DNA from: Liolophura sinensis
Taxonomy: Eukaryota; Mollusca; Polyplacophora; Chitonida; Chitonidae
Direction: 5' to 3'
DNA length: 60,000 nucleotides
NCBI RefSeq assembly: GCF_032854445.1
Contig: NC_088295.1
Location: forward strand, 5,460,501 to 5,520,500
Part shown: piece after piece, positions 50,901 through 60,000 of the stretch
Position numbering within the stretch: the first letter of the stretch is position 1
Layout of the letters: every line of letters begins with the position of its first letter
Position numbers and translations under genes: made by a program
Notes under the pieces: model-generated
What the model saw: the letters and a program-made list of their open reading frames with translations, nothing else
What the model was told of the DNA's origin: nothing
Database searches by the model: none

Positions 50901-53900
50901 TGTAGATTAGCATGTAAAAAACTTTCTCTTCCTAAACTTTAATAGTGTGTTCCATAAAGCCCATCTTGGAATTCAGACGTTTGAACACCTTTTACTCTCT
51001 TCACTAAAATCTTAAAAAAATAAATGAAAGTATATTAATGCATAGTTTTAAGTGGTGTATTAAGTGATGCCTACATCGATTTTTAGATGTCTTTTCTTTT
51101 AAGAAAAAATAGAAATACTGCTGATGTAGTATTTCCAAGATTAGGTATTACCAACATTATAGTGTAGCAAATGAGATGTCTAACATAATCATTGCTTTTC
51201 TTCCTAACCTGCTCACTAACACCAGGAAAAGGAACTTGAAGAGGTAATGCTTAATTTTGAACATTGTGCTGTTTGATTAAAACCAGTTTTAGCTTTTCCG
51301 CTGCTAAAGGTGTGAAACGGCTTACTGATGAAATAATAGATGTGCGATCATTTAACTTTAGTCATGTTAGTAGCTATTTATCTGCTAGCTATATATCTGC
51401 TAGCTATATATCTACTAGCTATATATTTGTGAGCTGAACTTGAAGTACAACCCCAGTGATGAACCTACCAAACTGCACAGGGATGCTTTTATGTTTCTGG
51501 AAGTGATTCCGATCATTTAAAATATCAAAAAGTGAAGAAAAACAGTAGAATTTAGTTGTGAAACATCGGAAAATGTACTCCACTATGATCGAGCCATCGT
51601 TGACCTTGTGACGTCATGGTGGTACATTCCTTGCAGGGATGTGAGGCTTCTCTGTGTAGAACACAGACCATAGGAGGCAATGGAGGTAATTTCGAGATGA
51701 TTCCATGCACAAGTGTGGATTAGTGACTGCAGTACTGTAAAGTTATATGCATGGCGTAAAAATGCCACAGATTGAGAAAATGTTTGACCTCATCAAAAAC
51801 ACCCCTTGATTACGGAGGACTGGATTGTAGTCGTATGAGACTTGCTAATTCAGCAATGGCAACTAAAACAAAAGGCTGATGGATGAGGCTTATATCCCCG
51901 CACCTCACTCTCCCCCCCCCCCTCCTCCCCCCTCCTCCCCCCAAAAATAGAAGTTTAGAAGTTGTCAGGTTGTAGCACAAAATGTAGAGAGCTGCTAGCC
52001 TTTTTCCTACAAGAGCCACGAGGCTACAGGGTGGCCCTCCAGCTCAGTTAACACCACGCCTGTAGGCTGCTGTGTGCACTATACCAGACAGCATGCCGTA
52101 CCTTGGAGCCTGTAACAGGAACTCAGACAGAATTTAAATTGGCATTTCTATGTCTTACCAATCACTGTTTCCATTCAATATTACTCAAGCCTTACTTATT
52201 TTTGTTGGTGATACCTTTTTAAAACATGAAAGATTAGATTGATTGTTACTTTCACCAGTGTTGAGTGACAAACTGTTCTTGTCACTGTAACTCACAATCA
52301 GTTGGCTCGACTGCATGGATACTCGTGTTGCAGCCAGTAAACCTATCACTCGCTGTAAATATTTATAGTCTGTGGACTGCGAAACTGCGCCATATTCTCC
52401 ATAGCTATACAATATTTCCATGGTTGTTCGTGTCAGACAAACCAGACAGGAGTATGTTTGTGTCTTCTGTAAAATCGGTTGAAAATCGGTCATCGTCTCT
52501 ATACTGTACATGCCCTTCCAGGATCTAATACAGCTCCGGTATCTTTCAAAATATTTGTGGTAAAACTGTTTTACTTACATGATTTCTGGGTGCTAATTAA
52601 GAGGTTTACACGTAGGGGTTATTATGGGGGTCATAAGGAAGCTGCAGAAGAAGAATACACTGGGGAGGCCAGATGCATTGATTTGTCAGTGCTTTTCAGG
52701 ATTTTTCAATACATAATCCCAGCTGGTCTTCACAGCATGACGTCACACCACCAGGGCTCTGTGGCCGACAAGATACGCAGACGGTCCAACTTTAAAGGGG
52801 TTTTTTAACTTGGACTAACTAAAATAATTATTTTTTAAATATAGTTTACATACTAACATAGCAAAAATATTGTGTCTAGGGAAAATCTAGTATGAAAATA
52901 AAGGTGTTGGGGTTCTCTTTTAAGGAATTGGCAGTAAATAAATATATAAATTACCTTGCTGAAGTTGTTTGATGATTGAATCATGCAGTAGGATATGTGT
53001 GTTCTCAATGGTGATGGTTTGCAGTTACATGATCATTATAAGAAATGGCCTTGTACATGAAACCTCTGAGAGAGTCTGTGAGTCTGTGACAGGACATGTA
53101 ACACCTATATACTTTATGACACCCCTCCTCCTGTTTTAGGCCTCCTTTGTCCTGGGTCAGAACCTCCAGGGGAGGGTGGAGTCTGTGACAGGACATGTAA
53201 CACCCATCATGTACTTTATAACACCCCTCTTCGTGTTTTAGGCCTCCTCATTCGCAGGACAGAACTTCCGGGAGAGGATGGAGTCTGTGACTGGTCATGT
53301 AACACCCATCATGTACTTTATAACACCCCTCGTCCTGTTTTAGGCCTCCTCTGTCCTGGGTCAGAACCTCCAGGGGAGGCTGGACTCTGTGACAGGACTT
53401 GTAACACCCGTTATGTAGTTTATGACACCCCTCCTGTTTTAGGCCTCCTCTGTCCTGGGTCAGAACCTCAGGGAGAGACTGGAGTCTGTGACAGGACTTG
53501 TAACACCCATTATGTACTTTATGACACCCCTCCTCCTGTTTTAGGCCTTCTCTTTGTGGGCCAGAACTTCCGGGAGAGACTGGAGTCTGTGAATCTGTGA
53601 CAAGACATGTAACACCCATCATGTACTTTATAACACCCCTCATCCTGTTTTAGGCCTTCTCTGTCCTGGGTCAGAACCTCCAGGGGAGGCTGGACTCTGT
53701 GACAGGACTTGTAACACCCGTTATGTACTTTATAACACCCCTCCTCCTGTTTTAGGCCTCCTCTTTCGTGGGCCAGAACTTCCGGGAGAAACTGGAGTCT
53801 GTGACTGGTCATGTAACACCCATCATGTACTTTATGACACCCCTCCTCCTGTTTTAGGCCTCCTCTGTCCTGGGTCAGAACTTCCGGGAGAGACTGGAGT

Positions 53901-55909
53901 CTGTGACTGGTCATGTAACACCCATCATGTACTTTATAACACCCCTCGTCCTGTTTTGGGCCTCCTCTGTCCTGGGCCAGAACCTCAGGGATAGACTGGA
54001 GTCTGTGACTGGTCATGTAACAGCCATTATGTATTTTATAAAACCCCTCCCCCTGTTTTAGGCCTCTTCTGTCCTGGGCCAGAACCTCAGGGATAGACTG
54101 GAGTCTGTGAGCCTGTGGCAGGACATGACCAATGGGACAGTACAGGACTTTAACAGAACAATCCAGAAACTCACTGACCAGGTAATTCTTGCATGTCTTA
54201 CATATATGTCTACACCCAGGACAGGTGTTACTGCCTGATGGTTACGTGTAAGTGTCCTTTAGATATCACCTTACAGGTTTGTATATGTGTAATTACCCTG
54301 CTGTACTCTTCTGGCTAGATTCTATATTGGTAACTCATCTGATATTATGTAAAGGTAATATTGATAAAAAAAAGTTGAATTGGGCATATGAGTGCATGAC
54401 CTTGCCTGACCTTGTACATGTTACATTAGGTGCATTATTTTCAGGTTTATCAATTAGAAGAAAAGTACAAGTTGTTAAAATCCGAAATCAACATTAGAGT
54501 AGATGGTGAGGCAGATCATAGGTAAGTTCCCCTTTGATGTTTCAAATGTCTTTTTATTTACACTTGTACATTTGTGTCATTTGGTTCATAGGAAGTTTTC
54601 TCGTTTTTTTTTTTTCATTAAAAGCTTTGTGCCATCAAATCAGATGCCTTTTATATTATGCACAATGTGGAAATTGGCTGTAGGTTTGTGAGGATTTTTT
54701 TGGTGTAGTGTATCTGATAGCTTGTGGTTTATGAGGTGAGCTACCCCATTTACCAAGCCTCAGGTATTTTATGTATGTGATTTGGAGCTGCTGTTTTTTT
54801 TAATGGCGGCACAAGAATGTTCAGAGAGGCAGTGTCTGTGTAAACAGGCCTGTTGATGATTGACAGGTTGATCCCTATGCTCTGCATGTTTCTGTCTCCA
54901 GGTTACGGGATGTGACAGGCTTACAAACACAGATCGCTGAACTCGGCCACTCCAGTAGCAGGAGCCCTCGTGCCCCCACCAATACCGACATTGCCATAGT
55001 GAGTAGTCCCCTTGAGTTGTCTCTTCTTTTAACACACAGCTCACACACCTCAGGTTGCTGACTGAGAAACATTTCAAGACACTCTCAAAAACATTTTTGT
55101 GTGTCTGTCATTTGTATACAGATCTGAAAAACAAAGGCATGAGAAGTTGTCATTTGTGTGCAGATCTGGAAAACAAAGGCATGAGAAGTTGTCATTTGTC
55201 TACAGATCTGGAAAACAAAGGCATGAGAAGTTGTCATTTGTGTGCAGATCTGGAAAAAAAAGGCATGAGAAGTTGTCATTTGTGTGTAGATCTGGAAAAC
55301 AAAGGCATGAGAAGTTGTCATTTGTATACAGATTTGGAAAGCGAAGGTATGAGAAGGACTTTTTTTAAAGAGGAAACAATAGTTACAAGTATGACTGAAC
55401 TGAAAATCATTTGGCCTGATTCATGGTTTGCACTGATGTGCAGGAAACAGGTGACAGGTGAGCTGTCATCCAAAAAAATTTTAAAATTAGAATTGACTAA
55501 AAAAAAGGGCATCAGTTATCACTTCTTATGGTTCCCATATATAAATTAGGCTTAGATATTATTGTGACTTTTTGGTCATGTGAAGACTTCATTTTGACCA
55601 CCTTTAAACATTGTAGTTTTTCAACAATACATAGACAAATTCCTTTAATTACCATGTTCTACAGCCTTGCAATAACATTAGAGTAAACATTCATAATCCG
55701 AATAAATAATAGTTGTGGCAGTAGCATCGATTTTTTAATCCCTTTTAAACTTGTCATCCAGCGACCTGTAGCTGGTCATAGGTTTCCCTCAGACTCTGCC
55801 CGCTCTCCTCCCACCATAATGCTGGCTGCCATTGTGTAAGTGAAATATTCTTGAGTATGGCACAAAACACCAATCAAGTAACAAACAAGTAAATAAAATT
55901 GGCTCTAAG

Positions 55910-55973
<64 letters not shown>

Positions 55974-58900
55974 AACCATTTTTATATACATCTTTCCTGT
56001 GACCTACTTCCTTAATTTTGGTGACAGTTCAATATTTACATAGTTACTGCCTTCATGTACTTAGCATAATGATTCTTCAGTATACACATGTACCCATTCA
56101 TCTGTATAATTTATATTGCAAAGGATCCCAAAGGACAGCATTCGAAGGTTTGCCTGGACGTCTTTATCCGTAGTCTGTAGTAGTAGATCTCTGAGTGGCT
56201 CAATTTAAGTACAAAAGGAATTTTTTTGTGCATTCGCTGACCTTTACTTTGCTGTAGTTTACCATTATAGTCAGCTACTTACGTCAATATCTTGACTGCA
56301 GAATATCATGGGCTGGATAAATTGTCATACTTTGATTCACCTTTTACAATATTGCGGCTAACCATGTTAGATTTTATTCATTGACTGAGTGATGTTTTAT
56401 GCCATAGTGAAGAATATTTCACTGATACAATGACAGCCAGTACTATAGTGGGAAAAAAGTGGGTAGAGCCCATGGGAAACGATCATCTGCTGGTTGCTGG
56501 AAGACCTTCCCACGTACAGCCGGAGAGGAAGCCAGCATGAGCTGGACTTGAACTCTTAGCGACTGCATTGGTGGGAGGCTCCTGGATCATTGTGCCGCCC
56601 TGATCACCTCGGCCACCGAGGCCCCCAGGCCATGACAGAATACTAACAATGAATGATTCATATCCACGTGTGCACAATAAAGTATCCCATGCTGAGTAAT
56701 TCTTCATGCTTTGGCTATATGTTGACAGTTGAGTCGTGGTAATCCTAGGATGAGTAATTTTGTGTCCTTTGACATGTTTGACTGACTTTTACAATACTGT
56801 AGTTGGCAGTGTTAGTTAAATTAAGTGATTCATGTCCATATGTTGACAGTTAAGTGTCGATATTCCTATGTTGTGTCCTTTGGTTGACTTACACTGTAGC
56901 TAGCCATGATAGAATACTGACAATAAGTAATGGATGTCCATGTGTTGATGGTTAAGTCTTCCCATTCTCAGTAATTCTTCATGTTAGAAGACACAGAACC
57001 AGTGAGTCAGATCCATATACTTGTATTGGCTGCATGAAATCCCATCCTCCGGAATTCTGCCTACTTCTACTCACCAAACTTTTAGAACGCTTCATGTTAA
57101 GATCCACAGTCATACATGTACTTTGCATAAATCCCATCCTCCGGAATTCTGCCTACTTCTACTCACCAAACTTTCAGAATGCTTCATGTTAAGATCCACA
57201 GTCATACATGCACTTTGCATAATATAACCATGTGCAGTAATTCACACAGGCCATCTTCTCAAACAAAGCAAGACAGATCGAGGTACTAAATAATGCTATT
57301 AGATATCCTATTACTTTGAAGTAGTTGTACCAAAGACTCCATTACTATTGAGATACTGATACCATATCACGCTAACTGTTGCTGTAAAAGCGCAGAGCAA
57401 ACTTGAAGCTAACTTCTTGTTAAGCTATATGTCTTTCTCAAATGTTTCAAATGTCCCTTCTCTTTGTTGATACAATGGTAACAATCATTTTTGTGTTTAT
57501 CTGGTATCAGGCTGCATTCTCATCTTGTTGTTGTTGTTACTGTATAACAGTGTCAACAGAGTATCCGGAAGCTGGCAGAGTCCATTCAGACAGTGAAGAC
57601 GGTGTTGGGGATGAAGATCCAATCAGAGCAGAAACTGGTGAGCTGGACTAACTCAGTAGCTAGATATGACATAGCATAAGTATCAGTCATTGCTTAAACG
57701 TTAGAGTATTCATGAATTACAGCTGGAAAAATCTGAACACAGTAAGGAGACAAACTCAGCAGCATACATGCAATATTTCAGGAAGGAGGAGGAGGAGTGG
57801 CTTATGCATATAACTACTTTAACCTAGCAGGTTATACAAGGTTTTTCGTTTTGATGCCCTCACTGGCTTGGTCAGCTAAAGTATGGGCCTTGATGGTGCC
57901 GATTCACCCTCGGTCTCTGAGGCTGCAGCCTTAGTCCGTGCTTTAGGTCAGGAGGTTTGTCAGGTAAGCGGCAAGGGGTGTGGTTCTGTTCAGGACAGTC
58001 TGGTTTCTGCGTCCATAACCTGACAAGGGGTGTGGTTCTGTTCAGGACAGTCTGGTTTCTGCGTCCATAACCTGACAAGAGGTGTGGTTCTATTCAGGAC
58101 AGTCTGGTTTCTGCATCCATAACCTGACAAGAGGTGTGGTCCTGTTCAGGACAGTCTGGTTTCTGCCTCCATACCCTGACAAGGGGTGTGGTTCTATTCA
58201 GGACAGTCTGGTTTCTGCGTCCATAACCTGACAAGGGGTGTGGTTCTGTTCAGGACAGTCTGGTTTCTGCGTCCATACCCTGACAAGAGGTGTGGTTCTA
58301 TTCAGGACAGTCTGGTTTCTGCGTCCATACCCTGACAAGGGGTGTGGCTCTATTCAGGACAGCCTGGTTTCTGCATCCATAACCTGACAAGGGGTGTGGT
58401 TCTGTTCAGGACAGTCTGGTTTTTGCGTCCATACCCTGACAAGAGGTGTGGTTCTATTCAGGACAGTCTGGTTTCTGCGTCCATACCCTGACAAGGGGTG
58501 TGGCTCTATTCAGGACAGCCTGGTTTCTGCCTCCATACCCTGACAAGGGGTGTGGCTCTATTCAGGACAGTCTGGTTTCTGCGTCCATAACCTGACAAGA
58601 GGTGTGGTTCTGTTCCTGACAGTCTGGTTTCTGCGTCCATAACCTGACGAGGTGTGGTCCTGTTCAGGACAGTCTGGTTTTTGCGTCCATACCCTGACAA
58701 GGGGTGTGGCTCTATTCAGGACAGTCTGGTTTCTGCGTCCATAACCTGACAAGAGGTGTGGTTCTGTTCCTGACAGTCTGGTTTCTGCGTCCATAACCTG
58801 ACGAGGTGTGGTCCTGTTCAGGACAGTCTGGTTTTTGCGTCCATACCCTGACAAGGGGTGTGGCTCTATTCAGGACAGTCTGGTTTCTGCGTCCATAACC

Positions 58901-60000
58901 TGACAAGAGGTGTGGTCCTGTTCAGGACAGTTTGGTTTCTGCCTCCATACCCTGACAAGGGGTGTGGTTCTATTCAGGACAGTCTGGTTTCTGCCTCCAT
59001 ACCCCTGACAAGAGGTGTGGTTCTGTTCCTGACAGTCTGGTTTTTGCGTTCATACCTTGACAAGAGGTGTGGTTCTGTTCCTGACAGTCTGGTTTTTGCG
59101 TCCATACCTTGACAAGAGGTGTGGTTCTGTTCCTGACAGTCTGGTTTTTGCGTCCATACCTTGACAAGAGGTGTGGTTCTGTTCCTGACAGTCTGGTTTT
59201 TGCGTCCATACCTTGACAAGAGGTGTGGTTCTGTTCCTGAAGGTCTGGTTTTTGCGTCCATACCTTGACAAGAGGTGTGGTTCTGTTCAGGACAGTCTGG
59301 TTTTTGCGTCCATACCCCTGACCAATGTGATCAACCCAAATGAGTGAAAACTTTTTGTATGCAGCAGTAGGTCTGCACTAGTCAAATAAGTCAATAAATG
59401 ATTGCTTATTGCTTAGGCTTTTGGCCAATCCAGTCATGGGGAAATGTTTGGCTTTTAGGTGCCTTTAAGGGTAATGAATCAGTGATTACAACTTGAGAAT
59501 TCACATGTACACGTCAGTATCCCAGGAATGACTTAACCTGACATATGTGTAACAAGCCTCATTAATACCTCTGTTTTACAATGTTAATGCCCTTGTTCCT
59601 GGATAAATTCCTGCCTTGACTTGGTTGTTCTCAGCGACTTGAGTCAGTGGAAGAGTTGAGTTTGGAGGTAGATAAGCTGAAAGAGCTGGTGTTAGGGCAG
59701 CATGGGTCTGCTGAGGCCCCACAGGACCCCATTCAGACCCCAGAGGAGAGGCCCAGGGATGGGGTCCAAGAGGCAGATAGGACAGACTCTGATCAGGCTG
59801 ACACAGGGCTGGCTGAGAACCCAGTTAGTGAAGGTGACCAGGCTCCCTGGTCTACTGATGATGCGGGGGCAGACGGTGGGGCAGCCAAGGCCCCTGAGGC
59901 AAGCGGCTCTGAGAGAGACTCAGGTGGGCAGCCCAGAGGTGAAGGTTCTCAGCATGATGGCCAATCAGCTGAGCCGCCTAACACTGATGGTGATAATAAG
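29960..60000 (+). CDS. Long coiled-coil protein (possibly CCDC154-like), 3' end beyond the window
   Basis: Exons: 29960-30054, 31271-31759, 32432-32624, (a micro-exon in 44331-46470), 46558-46653, 46938-47163, 47718-47846, 48320-48444, 48731-48857, 49176-49316, 49605-49616, 50534-50560, 51226-51243, 54062-54181, 54445-54521, 54902-54998, 57551-57637 and 59635 to beyond 60000. All are GT-AG. Every phase fits except the join 32624 to 46558, which needs an exon of length 2 mod 3. About 810 residues are visible. After a short N-terminal part (MENPRYQKAG) comes a long heptad-rich helix (KSRQIETRLAVAEKSNRALL, DEEMEERRKLEQRVQS, NDRGRTKDTIQKLDESISLL), a Ser-rich break (GHSSSRSPRAPTNT), a last helix (RLESVEELSLEVDKLKELVL) and an acidic Gly/Pro/Asp/Glu-rich tail. 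The start ATG follows an in-frame TAA at 29942 unless the exon at 26987 is used. The role is unknown; a structural coiled coil is inferred. The CCDC154 suggestion rests on general resemblance only. Confidence 0.88.
30370..30631 (-). mobile_element. Full-length tRNA-derived SINE with target duplication
   Basis: On the minus strand it starts GGGGCCTCCGTGGCTCAGTT (A box), with GCGTTCAAGTCCAGCTCATG (B box region), a conserved body (CTCTGCCCGGTTTCCTCCCA) and an AAATAAAT tail. CAGATTTGAT flanks it on both sides (30360-30369 and 30632-30641), the target site duplication of an insertion. It lies in the intron between the exons at 29960 and 31271. It is the best reference copy in the window. Confidence 0.92.
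32660..33425 (+). repeat. Array of about 22 33-bp units at the start of coiled-coil intron 3
   Basis: The unit is close to GTGTATGTGTTAATCTAATC followed by AGTGGATTGTCAG. It starts about 36 bases after the exon 3 donor. Because 33 is divisible by three, the exon 3 frame stays open through the donor and on into the array as an 11-residue repeat (CVNLISGLSGV) for over 300 bases. Each unit offers a GTCAG/GTGTAT donor-like site. No parent exon sequence is evident. Confidence 0.93.
33600..37620 (+). repeat. Array of about 53 76-bp units in coiled-coil intron 3
   Basis: The unit contains AGGTGTTTCATGAGGTGTAA, TCAGTAGAGTGT, GTGTTAATAGTGACAG and GTAAATCATTCACCAGCACA. A higher-order period of about 1,140 bp (15 units) is seen, for example 35041-35100 identical to 36181-36240, and a four-unit period of about 304 bp near 35221-35580. 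All reading frames are broken by stops. GACAG/GTAAAT recurs once per unit. Confidence 0.95.
37621..44330. other. Mostly unique part of coiled-coil intron 3
   Basis: This is AT-rich sequence without arrays, apart from a 51-bp tandem duplication at 40021-40123 (AGCACATGTTTTGAAGGACT type). Possible alternative small exons are at 41366-41394 (29 nt, reading SVAICTLLK plus AG) and the 3-nt AAG between TTGCAG and GTAAGT at 42075-42077. Neither has coiled-coil character, so I do not place them in the gene. Confidence 0.6.
44331..46470 (+). repeat. Array of about 35 60-bp units, each shaped like a micro-exon with acceptor and donor
   Basis: The unit runs GTAAGCCACACAATGTACAA, AGATGTAAACACCCCCTCCC, CAGGGGCAGATAGAGAACAG. 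It therefore has a pyrimidine tract with CCCCAG, then 16-18 bases such as GGACAGATAGAGAACAG, then a strong GTAAGC donor. A five-unit higher-order period of about 302 bp is visible (45371, 45671 and 45971 start the same series). Minus-strand open frames here, up to 496 codons, arise because 60 is divisible by three. Confidence 0.95.
49605..49616 (+). other. 12-nt micro-exon of the coiled-coil gene (AIEE)
   Basis: The exon GCAATTGAGGAG sits between TTTATCATTTGCAG and GTAAATAC. It is phase 0 on both sides, so it can be included or skipped without a frame change. The residues AIEE suit the acidic coiled coil. Confidence 0.65.
49817..50189. mobile_element. Unclassified inserted element of 373 bp with a 14-bp target duplication
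   Basis: TACCACTGTGTGCT occurs directly before (49803-49816) and after (50190-50203) the element. Inside is a run of CTAGCTATATATCTG-type 13-bp repeats, then a unique body. It has no open reading frame or terminal inverted repeats by eye. A second copy lies at 51321-51681. Confidence 0.8.
50534..50560 (+). other. 27-nt micro-exon of the coiled-coil gene (GLVKHRNPE)
   Basis: It lies between TGACTGCTGCAG and GTAAACTG. It is phase 0 and 27 nt long with no stop. It follows the inserted element at 49817-50189 within the same intron. Confidence 0.6.
51226..51243 (+). other. 18-nt micro-exon of the coiled-coil gene (EKELEE)
   Basis: It lies between CACTAACACCAG and GTAATGCT, phase 0. The six residues EKELEE are typical coiled coil. 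A second copy of the inserted element begins 78 bases downstream. Confidence 0.65.
51321..51681. mobile_element. Second copy of the 49817-50189 element
   Basis: It is collinear with the first copy, starting CTTACTGATGAAATAATAGA and ending CATAGGAGGCAAT, with one fewer internal 13-bp repeat and scattered substitutions. I see no flanking duplication, so it may extend further or have lost its edge. Confidence 0.8.
53090..54061 (+). repeat. About nine 102-bp units copied from the intron/exon junction at 54062
   Basis: Each unit ends in CCTCCTCCTGTTTTAG and begins with a copy of the first 45-50 bases of the exon at 54062-54181 (GCCTCCTCTGTCCTGGGTCA and on to GGAGTCTGTGA). Here it is the acceptor side, not the donor side, that is multiplied, and the array ends exactly at the real acceptor. 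The copies lack the later part of the exon and have no good donor. Confidence 0.94.
55087..55350 (+). repeat. Array of six 42-bp units
   Basis: The unit is TCATTTGTGTGCAGATCTGG followed by AAAACAAAGGCATGAGAAGTTG. As 42 is divisible by three, open frames appear on both strands. Each unit has a TTTGTGTGCAG acceptor-like site. It lies in the intron between the exons at 54902 and 57551. Confidence 0.93.
55765..55892 (+). mobile_element. SINE fragment, opposite orientation
   Basis: GTTTCCCTCAGACTCTGCCC, CTCCCACCATAATGCTGGCT and AAATATTCTTGAGTATGGCA match the tail half of the common SINE read 5' to 3' on the plus strand. It is followed closely by the AT microsatellite. Confidence 0.78.
55911..55970. 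repeat. (AT)n microsatellite, about 28 units
   Basis: This is an uninterrupted AT dinucleotide run. Confidence 0.97.
56385..56628 (-). mobile_element. SINE, near full length, diverged
   Basis: It has the same family blocks as 30370-30631: GGGGGCCTCGGTGGCCGAGG head, TTCAAGTCCAGCTCATGCTG, GGCTTCCTCTCCGGCTGTAC and a GAAATATTCTTCAC tail. It is more diverged than the reference copy. Confidence 0.82.
57035..57224. repeat. Two tandem copies of about 92 bp
   Basis: AATCCCATCCTCCGGAATTC and the following 70 bases occur twice in a row with few differences. Confidence 0.88.
57960..59325. repeat. Array of about 25 52-bp units in the last visible coiled-coil intron
   Basis: The unit is close to GACAAGGGGTGTGGTTCTGT, TCAGGACAGTCTGGTTTCTG, CGTCCATACCCT. 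Minus-strand frames stay open in patches, but the array lacks exon similarity. A larger period is visible (58560-58700 resembles 58710-58850). Confidence 0.94.

Noticed and set aside
53248-54016. Minus-strand frames of 131 and 165 codons
   Set aside because: They are antisense to the exon-derived 102-bp array. The sense-strand exon is clearly coding.
58506-59271. Minus-strand frames with repeated TRLSGTEPH-like text
   Set aside because: They come from the 52-bp array; different units shift frame and there is no exon context.

Overview
The window is nuclear DNA from an animal, most likely a lophotrochozoan and probably a mollusc. The protein-coding genes are split by spliceosomal introns with GT-AG borders, the proteins match animal orthologues over their full length, and the introns carry tRNA-derived SINEs of a style common in molluscs. 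The species cannot be fixed from sequence alone.

Four genes can be read exon by exon. (1) mlst8, minus strand, 9 exons between 7681 and 592, 317 aa: the WD40 subunit of the TOR kinase complexes. (2) ciao3 (narfl/IOP1), plus strand, 10 exons between 7906 and 15248: a hydrogenase-like Fe-S protein of cytosolic iron-sulfur assembly. It is complete except for a one-base gap in exon 1. (3) grwd1, minus strand, 6 exons between 26890 and 18873, 443 aa: a glutamate-rich WD40 histone-binding/ribosome-biogenesis factor. (4) A long coiled-coil protein, plus strand, 16 confident exons from 29960 to beyond 60000, with an acidic low-complexity tail that runs off the window. It may be CCDC154-like, but the name is tentative. 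mlst8/ciao3 are head-to-head over 224 bp. grwd1 and the coiled-coil gene may also be head-to-head, over 96 bp, if a small first exon at 26987-27012 is real.

The striking property of the window is its tandem arrays. In at least six places an array abuts a real exon and its unit is a copy of that exon's end plus the splice site: 5' splice junctions of mlst8 exons 5 and 8, ciao3 exon 9 and grwd1 exon 2; the 3' splice junction of the coiled-coil exon at 54062; and the stop-codon ends of the last exons of mlst8 and grwd1. A further array of about 35 units (44331-46470) looks like a whole 16-18 nt micro-exon with both splice sites, multiplied. The reading frame of the coiled-coil gene needs an exon of length 2 mod 3 in that intron, and many of these units are 17 nt. 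Other arrays (33-, 76-, 42-, 52-, 50- and 24-bp units) fill much of the remaining introns, several with higher-order periodicity.

Other items: three in-frame micro-exons of 12, 27 and 18 nt in the coiled-coil gene; an unclassified inserted element with a 14-bp target duplication (49817-50189) and a second copy at 51321-51681; a full-length SINE with a target duplication at 30370-30631; and a near-perfect hairpin at 2742-2841. Most long open frames over the arrays (for example the 496-codon frame on the minus strand at 44983-46473) are by-products of repeat units divisible by three, not genes.
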